18,536 bases of DNA from Baffinella frigidus (Eukaryota > Cryptophyceae > Cryptomonadales > Baffinellaceae). Shown one piece after another: positions 1 to 6,429 of this stretch (positions are counted from its first letter, which is position 1; every line of letters begins with the position of its first letter). The notes under the pieces were generated by a model that made no database searches, was not told the origin of the DNA, and saw only the letters and a list, made by a program, of their open reading frames with translations. Both the position numbers and the translations under genes were made by a program. The stretch spans positions 6,389 to 24,924 of the forward strand of contig MU646769.1 in NCBI GenBank assembly GCA_026770585.1, given 5' to 3'.

Positions 1-45
<45 letters not shown>

Positions 46-147
46 ACCGCACCCCCACACCCCCACACCCTCAACCCTCGACCCTCAACCCTCAACCCCA
101 AAACCCTCAACCCTCAACCCTCAACCCTACACCCTACACCCTACACC

Positions 148-178
<31 letters not shown>

Positions 179-321
179 TTGATGCACTACTGCGTGCTGT
201 TTTTGTTCGCGTAAACCCCAAACCCCAACCGCACCCCCACACCCCCACACCCTAAAGCCTACACCCTACACCCTACACCCTCAACCCTCAACCCTCAACC
301 CTCAACCCTACACCCTACACC

Positions 322-352
<31 letters not shown>

Positions 353-523
353 TCGATGCACTAGTGCGTGCTGCTTTCGTTCGCGTAAACCCCAGACCCC
401 AACCGCACCCCCACCCCCCCACACCCTAAACCCTAAACCCTGAACCCTGAACCCTAAACCCTACACCCTCAACCCGAAACCCTAAACCCTAAACCCTACA
501 CCCTCAACCCTCAACCCTACACC

Positions 524-569
<46 letters not shown>

Positions 570-707
570 ACCCCAAAACCCTCAACCCTAACCCCAATCC
601 CCTAAACCCTACACCCTCAACCCTCAACCCTCAACCCTCAACCCTACACCCTACACCCTACACCCTACACCCCAAAACCCAACCCCCAAACCCAAACCCC
701 CAACCCA
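1..707. repeat. Degenerate telomere-type heptamer array
   Basis: The stretch is almost entirely C-rich heptamers: mainly CCCTCAA, with blocks of CCCTACA, CCCTAAA and CCCTGAA. Read on the other strand these are TTGAGGG, TGTAGGG, TTTAGGG and TTCAGGG. A C-rich strand running 5' to 3' from the left edge is the orientation of a left chromosome end. No long homogeneous run of one heptamer is present, so this is either subtelomeric sequence just inside the true telomere or a telomere with a variable repeat. It ends sharply at a CAG next to coding-like sequence. Confidence 0.85.
45..437. repeat. 174-182 bp higher-order unit in the telomere array
   Basis: A non-telomeric tag (GATGCACTA-TGCGTGCTG, then a GTTCGCGTAAACCCC stretch) appears at 181 and again at 355, 174 bases apart. 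The block AACCGCACCCCCAC follows each tag, at 227 and 401, and also occurs at 45. The two full units differ by only a few substitutions, so the array grew partly by duplication of ~175 bp blocks and not only by heptamer addition. Confidence 0.75.
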
Positions 708-708
708 G

Positions 709-886
709 GTCGGTGTGGCTGATCGTGTTCCTTCCAAACATGCTCGCGAAGGAAGCATCGATGAGCCGCTACCCCGAATGGCAAGCGTGGGCAAACCGCA
801 CTGGCTTCCTCGTCCCGTGGCTCCCAGCGCTCCTCTACGACCTCTTCGTCACGGGCCTGCTCCCCTCTCCCGCCAAGCGGGACTAG
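709..886 (+). pseudogene. 3' end of a membrane-protein gene (DUF1295/steroid-reductase-like C-terminus)
   Basis: The frame beginning at 710 reads about 58 codons to a TAG at 884-886. It contains a hydrophobic start (VWLIVFLP), then KEASMSRYPEWQAW, then NRTGFLVPWLPALLYDLF. A Ser-Met-x-Arg-Tyr-Pro-x-Trp run followed by x-Arg-Thr-Gly-hydrophobic-Pro is typical of the cytosolic tail of DUF1295 and related reductase or isoprenylcysteine-methyltransferase-like membrane proteins, as I remember them. CCAACCCAG just upstream could be a splice acceptor, but the heptamer array begins there, so the rest of the gene is absent. The family is inferred from a short tail; a chance resemblance is possible. Confidence 0.4.
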
Positions 887-969
887 CGAAGGCGTGGGGG
901 CGTGCCGGCCGTGTTGGTGATAATACAAGGCTCTCGCTATCCTGCCACCAGCCCTGACGATGACACGAA

Positions 970-1059
970 ATCGTCGATTTTAGATTGCAGATTTACCCTT
1001 GCAGAGACCCTGGATCTGGGGTCTCTGCAAGGGTAAATTTCAAGTCTAACATCGATGAT
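970..1059. repeat. ~41 bp inverted repeat (hairpin)
   Basis: The left arm starts at ATCGTCGATTTTAGATTGCA and ends in TTACCCTTGCAGAGACCC. The right arm is its imperfect reverse complement, ending ATCGATGAT. The loop is only a few bases (TGGATCT). Arm identity is highest at the centre. No other copy or clear target duplication was seen. Confidence 0.75.
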
Positions 1060-1150
1060 TTGGTCCTGGTGGGGAGGGTTGGTGGTGCTCAGACATAGCC
1101 TCTGTGGGGGTGTCTGCAGCCTCGCCGCAACTGCCGTGGCCTGCCACGCA

Positions 1151-1193
1151 GGACTAGCGAAGGGGTGGGGGCATGGCGGCCGTGTTGGTAATA
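1151..1193 (+). repeat. Second copy of the 3' end and downstream region of the gene at 709-886
   Basis: GGACTAGCGAAGG-GTGGGGGC-TG-CGGCCGTGTTGGT-ATA occurs at 880-925 and again here, about 271 bases downstream, with roughly five substitutions. The shared block includes the stop codon of the upstream remnant, so it is a duplicated gene end. In the first copy the sequence continues into GGCTCTCGCTATCCTG; here that continuation (GTCTCTCGCTGTCCTG) is displaced to 1441 by two inserted segments. Confidence 0.7.
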
Positions 1194-1322
1194 GAGATTG
1201 ATAATTTGTTGCCAAACAACCAGCGTCAGCGCCGCTCATGCTTCGCATTGTGCCACTTACTGTACCCCGTGTCGGCCGCTCATACGAGCATTTTCCGCAT
1301 GGATTCTAACTCCACCTCCTAC
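1194..1322 (+). pseudogene. Inserted fragment of a RecQ-like helicase-type sequence
   Basis: This ~129 bp segment matches the reverse complement of about 12870-12990. The shared coding frame gives a Cys-Gln-Thr-Thr-Ser-Val-Ser-Ala-Ala-His-Ala motif. Here a 2-base deletion just after that motif breaks the frame. The segment is flanked on both sides by the same 13 bases, CGTGTTGGTAATA (1181-1193 and 1323-1335), a sequence present once at the matching place at 912-925. That pattern suggests insertion with target duplication, or capture during break repair. Confidence 0.5.
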
Positions 1323-1338
1323 CGTGTTGGTAATAATA

Positions 1339-1438
1339 TCCGTTAAGTGGCGGACGGGCGAGTAATCGCCCTAACTCGACCTAGGCAGGTCCTAGGGCCC
1401 TACCGTAGGGCGTATGAGCTTACTCGCCACTTGAGGGA
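1339..1438. mobile_element. Family A element, copy 1
   Basis: The ends are TCCGTTAAGTGGCG and its near inverse CGCCACTTGAGGGA, flanked by TA on both sides (1337-1338, 1439-1440). The interior has the CCTAGGGCCCTACCGTAGGG module. The uninterrupted counterpart at 920-945 (GTGATAATACAAGGCTCTCGC) shows the site before insertion and confirms a TA target duplication, as for Tc1/mariner-like elements. Confidence 0.85.
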
Positions 1439-1470
1439 TAAGTCTCTCGCTGTCCTGTGAAGGCATGACC

Positions 1471-1632
1471 GCTGTGGGTGTGTCTGCAGCCTCGACTGAG
1501 CTCCGATTATTTTCATGTATTCCAAGAGACATCTGCCCGTTACAGAGCAATGGCTCCAATGCCATCCCGAGGCGGGCTCGTCCTAGCCTAGCTGGCCTAG
1601 GTCCTCACACCTCACCGCAGCTGCCGTGGCAC
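1471..1632 (+). repeat. Duplicated segment interrupted by ~117 bp
   Basis: CTGTGGGTGTGTCTGCAGCCTCG (1471-1493) and CCTCACCGCAGCTGCCGTGGC (~1609-1629) correspond to one continuous run at 1102-1141 (CTGTGGGGGTGTCTGCAGCC then CTCGCCGCAACTGCCGTGGC). The interval 1494-1608 is therefore extra sequence in this copy. It has no obvious terminal inverted repeat; CCTC occurs on both sides. Beyond this I see nothing recognisable in 1494-1740. Confidence 0.55.
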
Positions 1633-1749
1633 ACAACGGTCGATCAAGGCGGCGGATCCAGTCGCGAAGCCCGGCGTGTGAAACTTTTGATTGGCATCAG
1701 CACCGCCGCCACGCACCCCCTTCTAACGGAGGATGACACGCACACTCTA

Positions 1750-1869
1750 CAGGGATACCTCGCTCATGAGAAAGCGCCTTCTCCTCTAGGACCCTACAGT
1801 AGGCCTATGCCTAGGGCCCTATGGTGGTCCTAGGGGGGGGGGCAGTTTCTTATGAGCGAGGTACCCCTG
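1750..1869. mobile_element. Family B element, copy 1
   Basis: The termini are CAGGGATACCTCGCTCATGA and the inverse ending GAGGTACCCCTG, with TA at 1748-1749 and 1870-1871. The centre holds CTAGGACCCTACAGTAGGCC and ATGGTGGTCCTAGG. TA-CAG ends with a TA duplication are typical of Tc1/mariner/pogo-type non-autonomous elements. It carries no coding capacity. Confidence 0.9.
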
Positions 1870-1900
1870 TAATGGTCGAGAGCGTGCATCCTTTCCCGAT

Positions 1901-1964
1901 GCAAATTTGGTCACGTTACCGCGAAATCTAGCGTGTCCGAAACCCTCGCAGCCCACCGTGTGGT
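1901..1964 (-). pseudogene. Short coding-like fragment, paired with 7590-7655
   Basis: The minus strand reads HTVGCEGF-4aa-FRGNVTKFA. The copy at 7590-7655 gives SVGYEGFVDPGFRGVT before a frameshift. Conservation of x-Val-Gly-x-Glu-Gly-Phe and Phe-Arg-Gly suggests a real ancestral frame. The VDPGFRG run recalls the GVIDxxYRG / DPGFRG motifs of dUTPases and dCTP deaminases, but the fragment is too short to assign. Confidence 0.3.
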
Positions 1965-2006
1965 TGGTTGCATACACGCGAATATGTGTCATGACCCCGG
2001 TGCCTA

Positions 2007-2137
2007 CTTTAGACGTGACCGGGAGCAATCAAAAGTCAACTCCATGGCAGAAAGCACGGAATTCCGTGCTTTCTTCCAAAAGTTCACCTCGCGGCATGGG
2101 TGAGTTGACTTTTGCGATTGACCACCCTCAGGTCTAG
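2007..2137. mobile_element. Family L element, copy 1, with 26 bp perfect palindrome
   Basis: One end reads CTTTAGACGTGACCGGGAGC then AATCAAAAGTCAACTC. The other, inverted, reads CTAGACCTGAGGGTGGTCAA then TCGCAAAAGTCAACTC. Both end types recur at 14249-14378. The interior has a perfect 26-base palindrome at 2049-2074 centred on GGAATTCC. No target duplication was identified. Confidence 0.65.
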
Positions 2138-2317
2138 CGTGGCTCGCCTCACTGCCGAAAGAGGCATTCGTATTAGCAAGGTTCTGTGTGAGGACCGGGT
2201 CCGGGATGGGCCCGCCTCAGGGGAAAAGGGCTCCAAGGGTGAGTCCTATACCGAGGTTTAAAGGCATCACATTCTGTCGCAGCTCCGATATGTATTTGGC
2301 GCTCCCTCGAACAACGC
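2138..2317. other. Unassigned spacer
   Basis: I see no repeat, inverted repeat or convincing reading frame here. It includes GAGGACCGGGTCCGGGATGG and a GTGAGTCC that could be a splice donor, but without coding support on either side. Confidence 0.4.
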
Positions 2318-2319
2318 TA

Positions 2320-2437
2320 CAGGGGTTCCTCGCTCATGAGAAAGCGCCTCCCCCTAGGACCCTACAGTAGGCCTATGCCTAGGGCCCTATGGTGGTCCTA
2401 GGGGGTTGGGCGTTTTCTCATGAGCGAGGCACCCCTG
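2320..2437. mobile_element. Family B element, copy 2
   Basis: Same ends as copy 1 (CAGGGGTTCCTCGCTCATGA; GAGCGAGGCACCCCTG), TA on both sides. The internal module CTACAGTAGGCCTATGCC is nearly the same as in copy 1, so copies 1 and 2 form a subtype distinct from copies 3 and 5, which have GTAGGACCATGCC or GTAGGGACTACGCC. Confidence 0.9.
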
Positions 2438-2586
2438 TACCGCGCCCGCACCCACCCCTTCGCAAGACACCCTGGGCCACCCCCGCCTCTAACCTTACAA
2501 CCCCCACCCCCTTCCCCTGGAAAGCCCACGCTCACAGCCAGCCCCGCTCGTTCTCAACAGTATGCGTCATGCACCCATGGTCGATA
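2438..2586. other. C-rich spacer between two family B elements
   Basis: This ~145 bp stretch is pyrimidine-rich (runs such as CCCCCACCCCCTTCCCC on the plus strand). No reading frame, hairpin or second copy was recognised. It is simply what separates B copies 2 and 3. Confidence 0.4.
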
Positions 2587-2704
2587 CAGGGGTACCTCGC
2601 TCATAAGAAAACGCCCCCCCCTAGGACCCTACAGTAGGACCATGCCTAGGGTCCTATGGTGGTCCTAGGGTGGGGGGCGGTTTCTTATGATCGAGGTACC
2701 CCTG
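2587..2704. mobile_element. Family B element, copy 3
   Basis: Full-length copy with TA at 2585-2586 and 2705-2706, ends CAGGGGTACCTCGCTCATAA and GATCGAGGTACCCCTG. The right arm carries GATC where other copies have GAGC. The two arms plus the central module fold over nearly the whole length. Confidence 0.9.
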
Positions 2705-2747
2705 TAACGCCCCTCCACACGACCCTCCACTAGGACGATTCCTAGGT

Positions 2748-2816
2748 GGTCCCAAGAGGGAGGTGTTCCAAACACCTCATACGAGGGAGGTGTTCGGCGG
2801 TCCCAAGAGGGAGGTG
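2748..2816 (+). repeat. Short 51 bp-spaced direct repeat
   Basis: GGTCCCAAGAGGGAGGTG occurs at 2748 and 2799, with a third related ACGAGGGAGGTGTTC between them. The surrounding 2705-2945 holds no gene that I can support; GTTCCAAACACCTC-type bases form a small local hairpin. Confidence 0.5.
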
Positions 2817-2945
2817 CTGCCTTTTTATCCAGGTACCCCATGCAGCTCGGCGCAGGAACCCAGCGTGTCTGGCGCCCAATCTTGGGGTTCTCCTCAGGAC
2901 ATCTGAGAAGGGAGCAGAGTGTCACGCGAGCAGAACAATCTCATA

Positions 2946-3101
2946 GGATAACGGCCCGAAAATGGGGTAGTTAGGCATACGGCATTGCCTAGGACCTCCT
3001 ACCGTAGGCCGAGGGATCCTAGGACCAAAAAGTCTCGGCCTACGGTAGGAGGTCCTAGGCAATGCCGTAGGCCTAACTACCCCATTTTCAGGCCGTTACC
3101 T
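2946..3101. mobile_element. Family E element, copy 1
   Basis: The ends are GGATAACGGCCCGAAAATGG and the inverse finishing GGCCGTTACCT, with TA at 2944-2945 and 3102-3103. The arms run for about 65 bases and include GGTAGTTAGG and CCTAGGACCTCCTACCGTAG. A ~30 base asymmetric spacer (GAGGGATCCTAGGACCAAAA) separates them, so transcripts would form a long hairpin. Confidence 0.9.
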
Positions 3102-3103
3102 TA

Positions 3104-3181
3104 TTAAATCCGAATCTGGCAATGCACCGCGCGCAGGGATGCAGATCCCGACAGCGGGGGTGTGGGATGACTTGAAAGACA
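3104..3181. other. Unassigned spacer
   Basis: About 78 bases between element E1 and element A2, with no recognised repeat or frame. Confidence 0.4.
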
Positions 3182-3183
3182 TA

Positions 3184-3283
3184 TCTCGTAAGTGCCCATA
3201 GGGCGAATGTTCACCCTCACTCGCCCTAGGCAGGTCCTAGGGCCCTACCGTAGGGTGTATGAGGCTACTGTCTACTTGAGGGA
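3184..3283. mobile_element. Family A element, copy 2
   Basis: Diverged copy: left end TCTCGTAAGTGCCC, right end TCTACTTGAGGGA, flanked by TA (3182-3183, 3284-3285). The interior GCCCTAGGCAGGTCCTAGGG and CCTACCGTAGGGTGTATGAG match copy 1 closely, in the same orientation. Confidence 0.8.
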
Positions 3284-3350
3284 TAAGGAAGTTCCAAGTT
3301 GCGCTCCCGCGGCCCTGCACTTCGCAAGATCGACATTCTCAGCACACCCT

Positions 3351-3400
3351 GGGTTCAGAGTTTCTTCCGAAGCAGGAGATCAGGAAGAAACTCTGAACCC
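3351..3400. repeat. 18 bp-arm hairpin with a flanking third half
   Basis: GGGTTCAGAGTTTCTTCC and its exact reverse complement are separated by 14 bases. The right arm is followed by ACACACCCTGGGTTCAGAGT, repeating the left flank and start of the left arm (3342-3360). Such a layout can arise by template switching or from a small foldback element with a flanking duplication. Confidence 0.75.
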
Positions 3401-3423
3401 ACACACCCTGGGTTCAGAGTTTT

Positions 3424-3507
3424 CCACTGTTACTTCTTAAGTTAACAGAGGTTCCACTTTTGCTTTGAGACGTTCCACTCTCGACTTTTGTCTCGGTGGG
3501 CCGCGCT
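3424..3507 (+). repeat. Family H repeat, copy 1
   Basis: CCACTGTTACTTCTTAAGTT then AACAGAGGTTCCACTTTTGC and CTCGACTTTTGTCTCGGTGG. Matching copies lie at 11167-11250 (reverse), 11657-11737, 17937-17974 (partial) and 18026-18105. The copies share defined ends but no terminal inverted repeat. No RNA polymerase III A-box was recognised, so a SINE call is not supported. Confidence 0.75.
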
Positions 3508-3548
3508 GAGGAACTTCCTGATCTCCTGGTTCGATCCTGGGCGCAAGC

Positions 3549-3688
3549 TTATCCGGGGAAACCTATTTTTCTTTCATTTGATGGCAACGAAAATTACTAC
3601 ACAATTCGATCTTACTAGTAATATAAAAGAATCTGTGTAGTAATTTTGATTGCCATCAAATGAAAGAAAAATAGGTTTCCCCGGATAA
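3549..3688. mobile_element. Family D element, copy 1 (TTATCCGGGG ends)
   Basis: The ends TTATCCGGGG and CCCCGGATAA are perfect inverses, flanked by AAGC on both sides (3545-3548, 3689-3692). The outer arm (GAAACCTATTTTTCTTTCAT) is followed by the family core: GGCAACGAAAATTACTACAC, a central TTACTAGTAA, and GTGTAGTAATTTTGATTGCC. Almost the entire 140 bp folds into one hairpin. No coding capacity. Confidence 0.85.
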
Positions 3689-3825
3689 AAGCAGCTCTCG
3701 TCCTCAGCCTCCGCCCTCCTCAACTATTTCGTTGGGCCCGCCTCGGAGCGAGACTCGTTTTGAAGATGACGGAATAGTCGAGTAGAGCAACCACCCAAGA
3801 TTGTAGGGCAGAGTGCCGTGTAGTA

Positions 3826-3849
3826 AAAATAGTCAGATCTGACTATTTT
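3826..3849. repeat. 24 bp perfect palindrome
   Basis: AAAATAGTCAGA followed directly by TCTGACTATTTT, 12+12 with no loop, centred on AGATCT. It lies 13 bases outside the left end of the large element at 3863-4650. Confidence 0.8.
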
Positions 3850-3862
3850 GAAAGTCTCATAA

Positions 3863-4650
3863 GACCGTTTCTTACGGTGGAATGATCAAACTAAGAAAAG
3901 GGCCAAACTAAGCTTAGTTTCGCCTTTTCAGGTCAGCTTATTTTGGCCGTCAAATAGGCTTTCTTACGGTGAGGTAACTTATTGGTCGAAATTAGACCGC
4001 TTGAGCCATTGCATTTCAGAGCCCTAAAACTATTGTAAGGAAAAAAAAACTCAAATAAACCTCGACGGAGAAAAGACCGAAAGCGAAATGGCGAGGGCTG
4101 GGGCTGGGGATGGGGAAAGCTCCGCCGTCCGGAAATCCAGCAGGGGGATCAAGGCGTCAGACGACGCGGATCCGTGGCCTCTGTGCGCTAGAGCAAGCGG
4201 CGTCACCGCGGTCACCGGAACACGGCCATGCTGCGCGTGCCCTGGGCAGCGGATCGCGTCAAGGCGCCAGGATCCCGGCAACCACGCGCGGTGGCCGCGC
4301 TCTTGGACCCGCTCCGGGCCGCCCGCCCCTAGAGGTGGGTCTGGCCCGTCGATTCCGGGGTCTAGCACGTCAAGGCCCTTCCCCTGCGCGGAGCTATGGC
4401 CGGGTGGGCCTTCGGGGCCGCCCCAGGATGTTAAGTTTGGACCTTCGAGAAAAGTCCAAACTAGCGTCTCAAAAACGCCTCTATTTTGAAGAAAACGGAA
4501 TCTTCAATCTAAGCAAAGCCGTTCAATGGCTCAAGCGGTCTAATTTGCACACCGTAAGAAGCTCTATTTTGCCTCAAATTAAGAAAAGGGCCAAACTAAG
4601 CTTAGTTTGGCCTTTTTCTTAATTTGATGATTCCACCGTAAGAAATGGTC
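3863..4650. mobile_element. 788 bp element with long inverted arms and a GC-rich core
   Basis: The left end GACCGTTTCTTACGGTGGAA is inverted at the right end (TTCCACCGTAAGAAATGGTC); TAA flanks both sides (3860-3862, 4651-4653), a 3 bp duplication as in PIF/Harbinger elements. The arms continue for ~150 bases with matching blocks: CTAAGAAAAGGGCCAAACTA, a second TTCTTACGGTG, and AATTAGACCGCTTGAGCCAT. The right arm contains a 54-base nested palindrome (4574-4627) with one mismatch. Between the arms, ~4080-4440 is strongly GC-rich and unrelated to the AT-rich arms. A 170-codon frame runs through it (4110-4622), but its composition is Arg/Gly/Pro/Ala-rich and it reads into the arm, so I do not call a gene. 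Confidence 0.65.
4080..4440. other. GC-rich core, possibly captured host sequence
   Basis: The composition changes abruptly at both ends, from AT-rich arm to blocks such as GGCCGCGCTCTTGGACCCGC. Both strands stay open for 100 or more codons, as expected of any very GC-rich DNA. No domain was recognised on either strand, nor any rRNA or tRNA signature. Capture of a genomic segment by a foldback element, as in Pack-type elements, is an inference. Confidence 0.4.
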
Positions 4651-4653
4651 TAA

Positions 4654-4769
4654 GTTGACATTCTCCCCAGAGAAAAATCGAAATTTCGGAAAGTTGGTAC
4701 AAATTCCGTGTGAACTGACTTTTTTTCCCAGGTCAGCCTTGCACTCTTGCGTGGATGGGAGACCTGGAC
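4654..4769. other. Unassigned spacer with a splice-acceptor-like tract
   Basis: GACTTTTTTTCCCAG at about 4719-4733 looks like a polypyrimidine tract and acceptor, but the following frame is immediately cut by family B copy 4. No second copy of the downstream sequence was found, so it cannot be tested here. Confidence 0.3.
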
Positions 4770-4771
4770 TA

Positions 4772-4894
4772 CAGGGGTACCTCGCTCATAAAAACCTGAC
4801 CCCCTCCTAGGACCACCAGAGGGCCCTAGGCATAGGCTATGGCCTACTGTAGGGTCCTAGGGTGGGGCGGTTTCTTATGAGCGAGGTACCCCTG
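4772..4894. mobile_element. Family B element, copy 4 (interior inverted)
   Basis: TA at 4770-4771 and 4895-4896; ends CAGGGGTACCTCGCTCATAA and GAGCGAGGTACCCCTG. Relative to the other copies the central module is reversed: GGCCTACTGTAGGGTCCTAG lies on the right side here. The element has either inserted in the opposite orientation or flipped its interior. Confidence 0.9.
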
Positions 4895-4896
4895 TA

Positions 4897-5140
4897 CCCC
4901 CCGGGTTTCTCACTGCCCTGAGCCTGCGCTTTCGTGCTACGTGAACAATACTATCCGGGGAAACCTATTTTTCTTTCATTTGATGGCAACGAAAATTACT
5001 ACACACATGCTTTAATATTACTAGTAAGAACGAATTGTGTAGTAATTTTCGGTGCCATCAAATGAAAGAAAAATAGGTTTCCCCGGATAAAATACACTAT
5101 GCTCATCCGTGCCGAGGTATGGCATCCGGGGGGGGGGGCT
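4897..5140 (+). repeat. Half of an inverted segmental duplication (partner 8317-8416)
   Basis: GTTTCTCACTGCCCTGAGCC and TGCGCTTTCGTGCTACGTGA and CTATGCTCATCC-TGCCG are found in reverse complement at 8320-8410, between the same two element families (B on one side, C on the other). The copy here additionally carries family D copy 2 (4952-5090), absent from the partner. The block therefore moved or duplicated as a unit of at least 450 bp. Confidence 0.85.
4952..5090. mobile_element. Family D element, copy 2 (TATCCGGGG ends)
   Basis: Nearly identical arms to copy 1, but a different stretch between core halves (ACATGCTTTAATATTACTAG). AATAC lies on both sides (4947-4951, 5091-5095). The empty site on the opposite strand at ~8354-8371 reads GAACAATAAACTATGCTC, the filled site with element and one AATAC removed plus one substitution. 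This is direct evidence for the element ends and a 4-5 bp duplication. Confidence 0.9.
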
Positions 5141-5142
5141 TA

Positions 5143-5330
5143 CAGTCCACCTACCCTAACACAGGCTACCGTAACACATACTTACCCTCCACACATACTC
5201 CTTCGGCCGGCCCCCGATTTCCCCCTGCACGTAAGTATGCCTGAAGGGTGGACACCATAACGCATACCTACCCTCCACACATACTCAATCAGTCCGGCCC
5301 CGACGGGTATGTGTTAGGGTAGGTCCACTG
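5143..5330 (+). mobile_element. Family C element, copy 1 (188 bp)
   Basis: Ends CAGTCCACCTACCCTAACAC and the inverse closing AGGGTAGGTCCACTG; TA at 5141-5142 and 5331-5332. The interior carries two direct versions of a subterminal block (ACCCTCCACACATACTC) leading to CGGCCGGCC and CAGTCCGGCC. All four copies in the window are exactly 188 bp. No coding capacity. Confidence 0.9.
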
Positions 5331-5356
5331 TATCATCTAGTCGAGGCACCCCTGTA

Positions 5357-5473
5357 CAGGGGTACCTCGCTCATAAGAAACCGCCCCCCCCTAGGACCCT
5401 ACAGTAGGGACTACGCCTAGGGTCCTATGGTGGTCCTATGGGGGGGCGGTTTCTTATGAGCGAGGTACCCCTG
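5357..5473. mobile_element. Family B element, copy 5
   Basis: Full-length copy with TA at 5355-5356 and 5474-5475. It begins immediately after another B-type terminus (GAGGCACCCCTG, ending 5354), so two element ends abut at a single TA. Confidence 0.9.
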
Positions 5474-5537
5474 TACGCCTAGGGTCCTATGGTGGTCCTA
5501 TGGGGGGGGCGGTTTCTTATGAGCGAGGTACCCCTGT
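5474..5537 (+). repeat. 62 bp tandem duplication of the right half of B copy 5
   Basis: TACGCCTAGGGTCCTATGGT through GAGGTACCCCTGTA at 5412-5475 is repeated at 5474-5537, with one extra G in the G-run. The duplication begins at a TACGCC inside the element, possibly because the terminal GTACGCC provided microhomology. Confidence 0.8.
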
Positions 5538-5588
5538 ACAGGAGAGCATACGAAACCTGGACTATCAGACACATCGAAACATAGGATC

Positions 5589-5729
5589 TAATCGCGGCGA
5601 GTATTTATGATAAATACGCGCCGGCAACGAAATTTACTACATAAATGGATCTTACTAGTAATTGTAAAAGAATTTGTGTTGTAAAATTCGTTGCCGGTGC
5701 GTATTTATCATAAATACTCGTCCGGATGA
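5589..5729. mobile_element. Family D element, copy 3 (GAGTATTTATGATAAATAC arms)
   Basis: Ends TAATCGCGGCGAGTATTT and AAATACTCGTCCGGATGA, with GATC on both sides (5585-5588, 5730-5733). The related unit at ~6256 (AGGATCGAGGTACC) is the uninterrupted site. The core is GGCAACGAAATTTACTACAT, a central TTACTAGTAA, and its inverse. The outer arms are unrelated to those of copies 1 and 2, although the outermost bases keep T-N-ATCCGG character. Confidence 0.85.
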
Positions 5730-5810
5730 GATCGAGGTACCCCTGTACAGTAGGGCGTGGAGGACGTGGTAGGCTGGCAGGGCGTATGGTCCGAGGGTAG
5801 TCTCCATAGA

Positions 5811-5925
5811 AGTACTAATTAATTGCTTTTTGGCAACGAAACTTACTACACGATTTGCTCATGCAAGTAATAGTAAAGCATTTGAGTGGTAAATTTCGTT
5901 GCGCCCAAAGCAATTAATTGATACT
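5811..5925. mobile_element. Family D-related hairpin (AATTAATTGC arms)
   Basis: AGTACTAATTAATTGCTTTT leads into GGCAACGAAACTTACTACAC; the inverse half ends GCAATTAATTGATACT. The inner sequence is that of family D, but the arms are a third type and the centre (CATGCAAGTAATAG) has lost TTACTAGTAA. The ends and target duplication could not be fixed. Confidence 0.7.
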
Positions 5926-5955
5926 TTTACGGACATGAAGGGGGATGCGAAGGCA

Positions 5956-6054
5956 TCCCTTAAGTGGCGAGGCGGTCAAATTTGACCTCCACGAGGTCCT
6001 AGGCAGGTCCTAGGGCCCTACGGTAGGGACCATATCCCAGGGACACTTAAGGGA
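5956..6054. mobile_element. Family A element, copy 3
   Basis: Ends TCCCTTAAGTGGCG and GACACTTAAGGGA, flanked on the right by TA and on the left by CA. Interior GGTCAAATTTGACC palindrome and AGGTCCTAGGGCCCTACGGT. Inserted within the degenerate tandem array. Confidence 0.85.
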
Positions 6055-6429
6055 TATACTCGAGGTAACCCTGTAGAGGTGAGGAGGGGGGCTGGTAGGC
6101 TAGGAGGGCCTCGGCCGTGTACCGCCTGCAGATCTGCTGTATGATCCTTGGGGGGGGGCATGATCATATAGTCAAGACAACCCTGCACAGTGGAGGAGGG
6201 GGGCTGGTAGGGGAGGAGGGTATCGGCCGTGTGCCGCCGGCTGATCAGACACATAGAAAACTAGGATCGAGGTACCACTGTAGAGTGGAGCATGGGGGAC
6301 CAGGTGGGTTTAGAGGATGAGGATCCTGGTAGGCTAGCAGGGCGTCCGCGGTGTTCTGCCTCTGGCAGATCTATAAATATAGGATATAGGTACCCCCGAT
6401 ATAGGATTCAGGCACCCCTATAGGATTCA

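Noticed and set aside
1-707. CRISPR array
   Set aside because: The repeats are 7-mers without unique spacers, typical of telomere-type DNA, and the setting is eukaryotic.
665-928. 87-codon minus-strand frame overlapping the membrane-protein tail
   Set aside because: It runs into telomeric repeats and is the antisense shadow of the better plus-strand frame ending at 886.
3524-3545. GGTTCGATCCTGGGC, resembling a tRNA T-loop / B-box
   Set aside because: No A-box, anticodon stem or acceptor stem can be placed upstream, and family D begins right after it.
4110-4622. 170-codon open frame across the large element
   Set aside because: It crosses from GC-rich core into AT-rich inverted arm, its composition is that of random GC-rich DNA, overlapping frames are also open, and no domain is visible.
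4733-4770. GCGTGGATGGGAGACCTGG, similar to the 3' part of 5S rRNA
   Set aside because: Only about 12 bases match the 5S box region, upstream sequence does not fit a 5S fold, and a family B element follows at once.
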